A stretch of 64,000 nucleotides of DNA, from contig OX595991.1 of assembly GCA_951394045.1 (NCBI GenBank), positions 1,984,001-2,048,000 of the forward strand, read 5' to 3'. The notes under the pieces were generated by a model. That model saw only the letters and a list, made by a program, of their open reading frames with translations, ran no database searches and was not told the origin of the DNA. This stretch comes from Nitzschia sp. DOCU1 (Eukaryota > Bacillariophyta > Bacillariophyceae > Bacillariales > Bacillariaceae). Below are positions 1 through 10,597 of this stretch, in pieces; the first letter of the stretch is position 1; each line of letters starts with the position of its first letter. The position numbers were made by a program, and so were the translations under genes.

Positions 1-1905
1 GACGACAAATTGAATTCCGGATCAAATGAGACCTTGTCAGATTCGCTATCTTCAATAGTCATGGAGAAATCGCCTGGAGTCTGAGGCCCTGTTGAGGTGC
101 TGCCTGTGTGGGGCCTTGACATGGGGGACGATATCTCGCCGTCCCGATCCCAAATTCTTTGTCAAATAGGTTCCAAAGACGACAAATTGAATTCCGGATC
201 AAATGAGACCTTGTCAGATTCGCTATCTTCAATAGCTGTGGAGAAATCGCCTGGAGTCTGAGGCCCTGTTGAGGTGCTGCCTGTGTGGGGCTTGACATGG
301 GGGATGATATCTCGCCGTCCCGATCCCAAATCCTTTGTCAAATAGGTTCCAAAGATGCCAAATGGAATTTCGGATCAAATGAGACCTTGTCAGATTCGCT
401 ATCTTCAATAGCCGTGGAGAAATCGCCTGGAGTCTGAGGCCCTGTTGAGGTGCTGCCTGTGTGGGGCCTTGACATGGGGGACGATATCTCGCCGTCCCGA
501 TCCCAAATTCTTTGTCAAATAGGTTCCAAAGACGACAAATTGAATTCCGGATCAAATGAGACCTTGTCAGATTCGCTATCTTCAATAGTCATGGAGAAAT
601 CGCCTGGAGTCTGAGGCCCTGTTGAGGTGCTGCCTGTGTGGGGCCTTGACATGGGGGACGATATCTCGCCGTCCCGATCCCAAATTCTTTGTCAAATAGG
701 TTCCAAAGACGACAAATTGAATTCCGGATCAAATAAGACCTTGTCAGATTCGCTATCTTCAATAGTCATGGAGAAATCGCCTGGAGTCTGAGGCCCTGTT
801 GAGGTGCTGCCTGTGTGGGGCCTTGACATGGGGGACGATATCTCGCCGTCCCGATCCCAAATTCTTTGTCAAATAGGTTCCAAAGACGACAAATTGAATT
901 CCGGATCAAATGAGACCTTGTCAGATTCGCTATCTTCAATAGCTGTGGAGAAATCGCCTGGAGTCTGAGGCCCTGTTGAGGTGCTGCCTGTGTGGGGCTT
1001 GACATGGGGGATGATATCTCGCCATCCCGATCCCAAATCCTTTGTCAAATAGGTTCCAAAGATGCCAAATGGAATTTCGGATCGAAGGGTGCTTTGCTAC
1101 ATTACTTGGGGGCAATATCCGTGGAGAAATCGCCTGGAGTCTAAGGCCCTCTTGAGGCCCTTCACGCTTTGATGCTTGACGTGGCGGACGATTTCTTGTC
1201 AACCAAAACGGCTATCGAATGCAAACTAGTTTCCATAGATGCCTAATTTAATTCTACATTGAATGAGACTCTATCAGACTCGCTATCATCAATAGTCAAG
1301 TCGCTATCACCTGAATACTGGAGTCATCTCAAGCTCCTGCATTCCTGCCAATGCCTTACATGGTGGGCAATATCTTGCCAGCCGAAGGGGCTATCGAATG
1401 TGGACCAGTTTCAAATACTCTAAAATTGAATTCTGCATCGAATGAGATCTTGTAAGATTCGCTATCTTTAATATTCGACATGCTATGGCCTGAATTCTGG
1501 TGTCATATTGCGCTTCAGCACTTGCTGATGCTCCACATGGCGGATGATTAATAGCTCATCAACGGAAGCTGTTATCGAACGTGGACCAGTTTCAAAAGAA
1601 TGCAAAATTCAATTCCGCTTCGACTGATACCCTATGGGATTTGCTAGCATCAATAGTCGAGAAGATATTACCTGAATTCTGGGTCAGCTGCATCAGCAGC
1701 AGCAGGCGCTGATGCCTGACATGGGGACGATAGCTCATCAACCGAAGCCACTATCGAGTGTGGACTAGTTTCATAAGACGCCAAATTAAATTCCTCGTTG
1801 AATGAGACCTTGCCAGTTTTGCCAGCATTAATAGTCGAGGAGATATCATCCAAATACTTTGGTCATCTTCACCTCAAGCCTCCTCACTTCGTATGTGGGG
1901 TTTGG
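1..1905. repeat. ~177-bp tandem satellite array, left edge outside window
   Basis: Copies of one unit begin at 1, 178, 354, 531, 708, 885 and 1061 (periods 176-177 bp) and are nearly identical, with two subtypes (GACGACAAATTG versus GATGCCAAATGG at the unit start). Further copies near 1234, 1412, 1592 and 1772 are recognisable by TTGAATTC- and GAATGAGAC-like blocks but heavily diverged. The long open frames across the array, mostly on the minus strand, repeat with the unit and are by-products. The unit length is close to a nucleosome repeat, as in many satellites; a centromeric or heterochromatic role is inference only. The array enters the window already running. Confidence 0.9.
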
Positions 1906-2595
1906 AGGCCCTAGAAGATGAATTTTTCATTTTTAACTATGTATTAGGATACACTATTGCTAAACTTAGTTAGATTTGGCCCTGAAGAGACGGAATGTGT
2001 ATGGTTTCTTCAATTATCTATCTAGAAATAGCAGAAACTCGTTGAGATGCCGCCTGCAAAAGCCTTTCAAAAGTATCCCTAAGAGTCATCATTCAAAATT
2101 AAGCTCTCTGGCTTCCGTCACTTTGACCTTTTTTGACATGAGCTTTCTTAAGTCGTTCCTGGGCTCTCTGCAAAAAAGGTCAAAGTGACGAAGCTTGGTT
2201 GACAAATGGTTGACAATGAAAGTATGGGGAATTTGTTGTTGTTGTTGATGTTGCGGTGGGGGTGCTGAATGCCTATGGGGAGACGATGTTTGTTGCCGGA
2301 GTCCGGCGGCGCCATGCAGCAGGATTCCATTTTTGAGGAGATTAATTAGTCCTAATAGTTGTACAGGGATTTTGGTACAATTTTCTACATACAGGGGCCT
2401 CTACGATGCGCGGGAGTAATTTCGGCATGTGAAAACGCGGACGACACGAGTCAAACGAGCAACAATGATGGTTTCGCAATTTCTACAACATCACAGGATC
2501 ACAATCCACTTTAGCGTTAGAATGCACTACTGCCGATACTAGGAGACCACAAGGCATAGGACATCTAAGACCTACCAACATCAAAGTCTGAATGA
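1906..2595. other. intergenic stretch between satellite and first kinase gene
   Basis: No supported gene. A 70-codon open frame at 1976-2188 has no recognisable features and overlaps the inverted repeat described separately. The last ~200 bases should contain the promoter of the kinase-like gene starting at 2596, but no core element is obvious. Confidence 0.5.
2111..2194. repeat. 19-bp perfect inverted repeat with 37-nt loop
   Basis: CGTCACTTTGACCTTTTTT at 2116-2134 is the exact reverse complement of AAAAAAGGTCAAAGTGACG at 2172-2190. The match extends outward through GCTTC / GAAGC with one base offset. It could be a hairpin, a very small MITE or a solo palindrome. Confidence 0.8.
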
Positions 2596-4539
2596 ATGAT
2601 GAGACTTGCCAATCCAAGGCTACCCTCTCGCACTTCGAGATGGACAGTCAAACAACGTAGTATTCGCGGCCGCGACGATAGCGAGCATTACATTCGTCTC
2701 CCGACACTACGAGAATCCGATGATTCTTTTTCATCAAACGACGAGCGCAAACCACGGAAGTTGCCATGGTATCAGATAAACTGGCAGTCCTACACTCGAA
2801 GCGGGAACCCGGCAATCTTGTTCTGGGTGAGCGTGACGGTTTTGTGTATTCTCTTCTTTGCGGACGGACTGGGACCTTCACTGGATGGCGGAAGTGCGAG
2901 AATCTTGAACATGGACTCGTCAAAAAAGCAAATGGTTGTGCCAGCACAGGAGAAGGTGGTGGAGCTGGTAACCACCCCGATCGAAGAAAACGTGAAAATT
3001 ACATTTGATGTTCCTGCAAAAATCATCAACAAGATGGGAAGTCCCAAAACTAAATCACGTGGGAACGTTGCTCTGCCGCCACTCGAGAAGGAGAAGGAAT
3101 CTCCGGTTATTAGGGACTTTGGTGGTCTAGAGTTCACACCTCGAGCGAATTTCAAGGATCCAATACCAATCGACGACGAAGCTTCGGAACGTCAGCGAGA
3201 AGATTTCCTGGAGTACATCGACGACAGCGACGATGAAGATTACCACCCGACTTCCAGCTACGAGGATGAGTATGAAAAATGCAGATCCGCGACTTGGGCT
3301 GCCTATACTTTCCCAACTTGCAATCAAATCCACGAGAAAACGATTGGAAGGTTCCACGACAATGGATACGAAGTGTCTTATCTCAAGTACGTGACAAGTA
3401 GCTCTGAGCCATGTACACGTGGTTTTTCTCACTTGTTCTCTCCTCCTTTGGCAGCTCGGGCACGTATCGAGACGCATTCCGGTTTCGTCGCGAGAGGCAC
3501 CCTGCAGACCATTTCGTCATGAAACGCTTGTTGTTCAGACGATCGGTAGGATCCAAGGAGATATATAAAATCCACAAAGAAGCCATCATACTAGAAAGGC
3601 TTTCGCCTTCTCCACGTGTTTTGGATATTTATGGGCATTGTGGTACATCCGTGTTGCTGGAGCCCATGGCGTCCGACTTGCACACAAAGATTGTGATCAA
3701 CGACTATGGTCTCGCGTCGCAAACGGAACTTGACAAACTCGACAATGTGTATCCACTCAACAATTTGACTGCCAGCGAGAAACTTGAGATATCTTTGGAG
3801 ATGGCAAGATCATTGGCAGACCTTCATGGATTTGAGGGGGGTCCTATTGTTCATTCTGATACTCATATCGAACAGTGGCTGATTGCACCGGACGGAAGCG
3901 TCAAACTGAACGATTTTAACAACGCACACGAGTCAACATGGAACGAAAAGACACAGAGTTATTGCACCCGTCACGGGAGTTACGGCGGGACATATAGGTC
4001 ACCTGAAGAATTCGCTGGGACTGAACAAGACGAATCCGTCGACACGTATGCCCTAGGAAGTAATATCTATACGATGGTGAGTCACTTGCCGTGCCCACAA
4101 GCGAGATGGTTTGATGACGAGGATGCCAAAACTATGTCGAGCGAATCTCCCTGATCTCTAACCCATTGTACTCAGATTACTGGTCTGTGGCCTTTCTACG
4201 ACGAGGAATACCGAGAAATCAGCAGCGAGAAGATACGTGTGAGTCTGTAAAGTTGTGTTTCGCTTCATATTGACGATGGCAGATCTAACGCGCTCCGGCT
4301 TCCCCTGTCAGGAGCAAATCATCAATGGCAAACGTGCTTTTATTGACCCCCGCTATCGGACCCGCAGCTTTATTGAAGGCAGGCTTATAAAAGTCATGGA
4401 ACAATGCTGGACCTTCAATAGACGAGAACGTCCCTCGATTTTCGAAGTGGTATCCTCCCTTGAAAAGATCAAGGAGGAGGCAATACAGAGGGGTGAGCTA
4501 CACAAATCTCCGCTCATCAAGATTCCGATGCCGCAGTAG
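2596..4539 (+). CDS. membrane-anchored protein kinase-like protein 1 of 3 (four exons)
   Basis: Exons inferred from GT-AG borders and comparison with the two downstream paralogues: 2596-3386, 3455-4076, 4176-4238, 4312-4539, giving 567 aa. The N-terminal ~260 residues hold one hydrophobic segment (near residues 73-92) and a conserved CR...YTFPTCN...HE block with two cysteines. The rest is a kinase fold: Lys in DHFVMKR, a C-helix Glu candidate, catalytic loop HSDTHIEQW in place of HRDLKxxN, DFN in place of DFG, and RSPEE in place of APE. The base Asp is kept, but the loop Asn is Gln and the DFG Gly is Asn. By position it should be a type II or receptor-like membrane protein. Atypical kinase or pseudokinase; substrate unknown. 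It heads a tandem array of three same-strand paralogues. Confidence 0.82.
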
Positions 4540-5265
4540 TGATCGTACACTTTTTAATGGTTTCACCAAGGTGGGACCGAGACTTTCAACTGCTGGCAAG
4601 TCGACAGGAAACTGCGACGAGTGGGAGACGATTCAACGTCGACGGATCGGCCAAAAAAATGACAAGTGGGTGCTCGCTTGCCTAATGCACCTCTCAAAAG
4701 TCACAAGGCAATGGGGATGGACTAGAATGGCTGCATGATGATTGTCGATACAATTAAGCTTTCAGGCATCGAGAACGCTCTATCCTTCCAGAAGCTGCAC
4801 CCATGGATTTATTCGTAGAAAAAAGACTCCTCTGGCTCATTGCCATTCCTTCCTCCTGTAACATGCCATCTTTTCACCCTACGTAAAGACTTCCTGTACT
4901 ATTTAGTAGTAGTATCACAAAAGTATTCAGGGAATAGTAGCTTACGTCGCTCACCACGTTCCTATATTATGCTTGTACCTATGATATTAGGTCACTTCTT
5001 TGATTGATTCGATTCGTCCGTCGCCTGCATGGCTTCGCTCGCGACGAGAGCACGAGCACGTGCAGGCCAATAAGCGCGAGGTGCACGCTCTTTGCGTTGA
5101 ACGCAAATAAATTGTGTGCAAAAAAAAAAAAATGTCTTGGGTTTTCATCGTGCGACTGGAAAAAGTATCAGTGCTGGCGCACTTCGAACTTGGGGGAACG
5201 AACGGGGCACAATGACACCAGCTAATAGTAGCATTAAAAAGTGGCAGTAGCGAATTTTCCCATTT
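4540..5265. other. intergenic between kinase-like genes 1 and 2
   Basis: No gene supported. Contains a poly-A run near 5120-5131. Short open frames at 4460-4738 and 5004-5225 have no features and no splice logic. Confidence 0.5.
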
Positions 5266-7102
5266 GTGTTGATACTGCTGCCTGTCATGAGATTAGCAGG
5301 TCTCTCGAATCGGAAAACCTCCGTGATCGAGCGACGCTTCGATGCAGTTTCTGAACTGTCAAAAACAAAAAGAAGTTGGGCCGAACGAAAACGACGGAGG
5401 TTTGTCTCTAGCGTTAAAACCCAATGGACATCGACTGCCACATCGACCTCTGTGTCCTTCTTTTCTTTTGTGAGTCTCGTGTTATCCGTCCGGCTCTTAT
5501 TTACCACTGGTGATGTCTTCATGGGTGCAAACATAAGAGGACTGGAATCGACCTGGAGTGAGTTTCTAGTAGCAGGATGGCGATACGACATTATTTTCCA
5601 AGTTCCCATTTTCGGACGGCCCTACGGCACAAACCCAAATTTTATTCTGGTTAGCCTAGATCCGGGGGGAAGGGGTGATGTGGATTACGGAGGCTTGGAT
5701 TTTGACCAACGCAAGTCGTTTCACTTCCCAAGAGCCATTGGCAACAGGGACTATGAAGATGACGAACGCGATCGAGAAATCCTTCTCGCGGAGGTAGATC
5801 AAGGGTCAGGAGAAGATTGGGCGCAGCCGGATTCGAGTAAGGAAGATGAAAACCCGCAGTGTCGGAAAGCGAGCTGGGCTTCCTACACTTTTCCTACCTG
5901 CAACGAAATGCATGAACAGCCAATTGAACGGTTCCAGTACGACGGGTTTGAAGTTTCCTACCTCAAGTAAGTGCATTGTGTGAAGGCATGACGATGATCC
6001 TCAACACCAAAGAATATTCCATTCTCATATTATTCTACTACTAGCTCGGGATCGTACCGAGATGCATTTCGCTTTCAGCGGCAATTTCCTGCAAACCACT
6101 TCGTCATGAAACGAATGAAGGCCAAGCGCAGCATTGGAGCACCAGATATTCACAAAACCCGGAAGGAGGCAATGTTTTTCGAACGATTATCGGCTTCTCG
6201 GCGCATTTTAGATATTTACTCATACTGTGGTACATCTGTTTTGGTGGAGCCCATGGCCGGTGATGTGAACCGAAAAATCGTGCGTGACGACGCCTTTTAT
6301 GAATCACAAGAGACGTTGGATGCTGAGGACGATGTCTATCCACGCAACAATTTGACTACCAGTGAGAAGCTTCACATTGCATTAGAAATGGCAAGATCGT
6401 TGGCGGAACTTCACGGTTTCGAAGGAGGCCCCATTGTGCACGCAGACACTCATATCGATCAGTGGTTGATATCACTGGATGGTTACATCAAATTGAATGA
6501 CTTTGGCGATGCCGTAGAGCCAAAATGGAACGACCAAACCCAAACGTTATGCCCCAAGATGATACATTTCAGTGGTCTTGGAAGATCTCCTGAAGAGTTG
6601 GATGGAGCGCCCCAAAGCGAGTCCGTTGATACATTTTCCTTTGGGAGCACAAACATCTACACTCTGGTAAGTGACGTGCACACGATCAATCAAACGAGAT
6701 CTGAACGTAGCAGCAAAACTAACTTGCGTCATATTTGATGGTAGATCACTGGCTTATGGCCATTCTACGACGAGCAATTTCGTGGAGAAGCACGGAGTAA
6801 GATAAGGGTACGTGACTGATGCCCTATGCGGTGGAATGAATAGTGGCAGGGTGCATCTGACCATTTTGCCGTCCTTGTAGCGTGAAATAATCGCGGGCAA
6901 GCGGCCGTTTGTCGACCCTCGCTATAGAATACGGAGTTTCATTGAAGGCAAGCTCGTCGAGGTCATGGAACGATGTTGGACACAGTCACCAGCAGATCGC
7001 CCTGAAATGTTTGAGGTGGTGTCATGGTTAGAGAAGATCGAAGAGGAAGCAATCAAGAAAGGCGAACTACACGCATCGTCCCTGATAAATATTCCGATAT
7101 GA
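5266..7102 (+). CDS. membrane-anchored protein kinase-like protein 2 of 3 (four exons)
   Basis: Exons inferred as 5266-5966, 6045-6666, 6745-6807, 6881-7102, giving 535 aa; an alternative start is the ATG at 5287. Exon 2 (622 nt) and exon 3 (63 nt) have exactly the lengths of gene 1, and intron phases agree, so these are tandem duplicates. A hydrophobic segment lies near residues 62-83, followed by an acidic stretch and the conserved CR...SYTFPTCN...HE block. Kinase motifs: Lys in NHFVMKR, HADTHIDQW at the catalytic loop, and a DFG motif (NDFGD), unlike its two neighbours. It is therefore the most likely of the three to bind Mg-ATP normally, though the loop Asn is again Gln. The first exon is more diverged from the other two, lacking the F-x-PRA-x-F-x-DPIPI block. 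Confidence 0.8.
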
Positions 7103-8068
7103 ACCGCTGTATTCCCAATGCAGTAGATATAAATCTTGAAGCGAATGGGGAAAACGGCACATTGGTTCACGAGAAGGTTTCCGTATGTAATGATTTGCCC
7201 GCGCTCCCCATTCTCGTACCACGGATGATCTTTTGTTCTCGACTAAAAATCAGAAGGGAAAACCCAAAGTGCCTCCATTTGACTGCTCCTCGGAAGTTTT
7301 GCGAATCGCCCAAGGCGCGGACGAACAAGGGGTGTAATGTGTTACCTTGATCGCCTTGAGTGGCGGCGCATCAGGATTTTACTAAAACCTGACGATTTCA
7401 GTCCATCTTATCTTTGCTGCAGTAGTGTCTACTACTAGCTAGTAAATTATGGCGAGTCCATTACAACTTGACAAACGTACGTATCGTCGCGCCCTAGTAT
7501 GATTGGAGCCGAATGAATGATTCCGAACAGCCTAGAATAGACTTATATACCACTGTCGGCTTTTAGCCGAACAGAGATCGACCCTAGCCCCTAGAGACAT
7601 GAAGCATACAATACTACCCATCCCACGTTGTTCCTTTTCGTAGTACTCAGTAGAGTAGAATGTTAGACCACCGTAGCGCTACGGAGTTGTCAGTTTTTAG
7701 TCGACCATCCGACCCCACAAATTCGACCAGTTCGACCAAGTCGAATATGACCGCCTGTCCGTTTTCGGTTGTGTTGAGGTTTCCCGCCCTTTTCCCCGCC
7801 TTCCGCCGCTTTTTCCATCCATCGGACATCGGCATCAAAACGCACCAATGCGGAAAAGTCTAAAATGCCCTGCCCCTCATCGCAAAACCCCAGGAGCAGT
7901 CCTTCGCAAGTGAAGTACCATTGAAAGGGGTTTCACTGTCTCGAGAGTCTGTGAAAGTCGTCCCGACTCGTTCTCGCTTGGGTTTCAATGATTTTTGTGC
8001 TGGCGTGACAACCGTGGATTGATTCTTCCTGTTTGATTCTTTAGCCTTCTTCACATTTCACTTCAAGC
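7103..8068. other. intergenic between kinase-like genes 2 and 3
   Basis: No gene supported. The open frames 7660-7863 (+) and 7647-7838 and 7860-8054 (-) have no conserved features. The sequence just upstream of 8069 is the presumed promoter of kinase-like gene 3. Confidence 0.5.
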
Positions 8069-9870
8069 ATGGCCTCCGAAAGGAACGTCAAGCACAGAAT
8101 CAGACCACATAATGGTTCAGGTGTAGCTTCCACCAGACTTCGTTATCGACACACAGTGGAGAAATCAAAGTATCTCCCCTGTTGGAAGAGGATCCCATGG
8201 CAGATCTGTGCACGCCGTCGCGCTCGTGCCCTGTTTTTGTGCGTCGGCTTCAATTGGGTTCTGGTGCTTTTGTTCTACGGAAAGGACGGAAGAAGTTTGT
8301 TTATTGAGTCAATGAACCATATTGTAGTGGAGCATTCTTATAAAGCAGCGGAGGATTCGCATATTCTTCTTCCTCGCCATGCAGGGAAAGGCCTCGTTTT
8401 GCCCGTCGCGCCACTTTCCAATGCCCGCGGGCATCGCGATTTTGGAGATTTATTGTTCAGGCCGCGAGCGAAATTTGAGGATCCAATCCCAATAGTTCCG
8501 GATGAATATGTTTACGCTGAAAGAGCACGACAGCAGTTTCTGGACGAGCTCGATGAAGAGAGCACCGACGACAAGTATCAGCCCGAGTCGAGTAGGGAGG
8601 ATGCGAATCCTGTATGCCGCAAAGTCAGCTGGGGCAAGTTCGTCTTTCCGAATTGTAACGTAATTCACGAAAAATTGATCGAACGAGTTGGTGACGAAGG
8701 ATATGACGTCGATTATATCAGGTACGTCCTGTCAAAACTGTTTCTGCGTTAGACGACTATTCATTTATTGGTGTTCTCTCAACCAATGACTCTATGCAAA
8801 GGTCTGGAGCATTTCGAGATGCTTTCAGATTTCAACGGCAGAATCCACCTGATCATTTCGTCGAGAAACGCATTCAATACGGCCACATCGAAATGTCTGA
8901 CATTGACAGCATACGCAAGGAGGCCTTGATTCTGGAACGCCTCACCCACTCCCCGCGCGTTCTCGATATCTACGGCTACTGCAGCACGACCGTTCTTCTT
9001 GAGCCCATGGCAAGTGACTTGCACTTCAAAATTGTGATAGATGATTATGGCCTCGCATCTCAGGCGGAACTGGACAAGCTTGATGACGTTTACCCGCTCA
9101 ACAACCTCACCATCAGCGAGAAGCTCGAAATCAGCTTGCAAATGGCCGAGTCCTTGGCAGACTTGCATGGGTTTGAGGGAGGCACTATAATTCAGGCCGA
9201 TACTCACATTGAGCAATGGTTGCTTGCATTCGATGGTAGCGTCAAACTCAATGACTTCAACAATGCTCGTGAACCTACATGGAATGAAAGAACGGGGGAA
9301 TACTGCAAAAGGAGAAGCGTGTATGGGGGGATTTGGCGGTCCCCTGAGGAATACAATTCGAAAGTGGGACAGGATGAAGCCATTGATACCTTTGCTTTTG
9401 GCCAAAGCGTCTATACTCTGGTATGTACTACTAGATGTATTTCTGTGTTGCCCAATCGTTGCCCGTTTGTTGTCACTCACGGTATGGATATCACTTGCAG
9501 CTTACGGGCTTGTGGCCCTGGTATGACGAAGATTATCGGGGAGTAAGCCACAGTACGATCAAAGTAAGTCTCGAGACTATCTTGGAGGCGAATTTCATGA
9601 GAACAGCTTACCAAGTACTCGGAATCCAATGTTCTCTTGCAGCAAATGATCAAAGAAGGAAAGAAACCGTTCGTGGACCCTAGATACCGCATTCGCAGCC
9701 TGATCGAGAAAAGGTTGGTCGAGATTATGGAGAAATGCTGGGCTAAAAATGCGAAGGATCGTCCTACCATGTTTGAGGTTGTAAAGTTTCTACGAAATGT
9801 CAAGAAGGAAGTTTACGACGCAGGCGAACTCAAACCATCCAACTTGATTCGAATACCCATGCCACCTTAA
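8069..9870 (+). CDS. membrane-anchored protein kinase-like protein 3 of 3 (four exons)
   Basis: Exons inferred as 8069-8721, 8802-9420, 9501-9563, 9643-9870, giving 520 aa. It is close to gene 1: both carry a PRAxFxDPIPI block and a CRK...NCN...HE block before the kinase region. A hydrophobic segment (residues ~52-68) predicts one membrane span. Kinase motifs: VEKR for the ATP lysine, QADTHIEQW where HRD is expected (His replaced by Gln), DFN for DFG, RSPEE for APE, and a C-terminal RPTMFEV block typical of the end of a kinase domain (Arg of the RPT motif). With three catalytic-motif substitutions this member is the best pseudokinase candidate. The 63-nt exon 3 encodes the GLWPWYDE segment present in all three. 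Confidence 0.82.
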
Positions 9871-10597
9871 CAGTGATTGTGGCTACGTACCGCGGTATGA
9901 TGAATCATTTAGTTCGGGGTGGGGTGGAAACTCCTACTAGGACCGTTGGGTGGTCAACAACGCGACGACCAGGGAGTAGTTCCCTCCTTTTCTGTATCCA
10001 GCTCGAAGGATATCGTTATAAATCTGGATTGTTGTTGACCCAATCACTTCCCCACCTTCGCGGAGGAATTGTATGCATGCTTTGAATTGCGATAGAGACT
10101 GCCATGGCTACCCAGCAGAGTTGAAGACCTACTATTGGCCGTCAATGGTGGCGAATTGCGACCCGGCAAGCGCAGAGATCGATCTTCTTTGGTAGTCAAG
10201 GTAGTTGCTGACTGGAAAGTGCATATTATACGCTTCTTTAACTATTATAGTTTACTCAAATTTCATAGCTGGTCTTGTGAGTTTGCAAGGAGCTAACGTC
10301 GCCGAAACGCTCGAACTGGTCATTTTGACAAGCCCGATTCACGATCACCGAAGGCACGGTACGAGGGATGTAAATTATTCAGGCAGAAGTTCTAGCCAAT
10401 CATTTTGTATTAACGCTGTCTTAATAGTGTCCTCGCGCCATATTGGAAGATGTTCAAATATCAACACGACACAATTAAATTCATACATAGATTCAAAGTC
10501 GAGCAAGGCATGCTTTTCCCTCCACAAAAGGGTGCCGACGATGAAAACAAACGCACCCATTTCCCATTAATACTGTCACTTCGATTGAGATTCCATA
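9871..10597. other. intergenic, nothing recognised
   Basis: Separates the kinase array from the transposase-like ORF. Open frames at 10205-10570 and 10450-10731 have no features. No terminal inverted repeat for the downstream element could be identified by eye. Confidence 0.45.

Noticed and set aside
59..1202. Repeated long open frames on the minus strand
   Set aside because: They recur with the satellite period and share its sequence; no independent coding signal.
1976..2188. 70-codon open frame
   Set aside because: Lies over the inverted repeat, no features and no homologous look.
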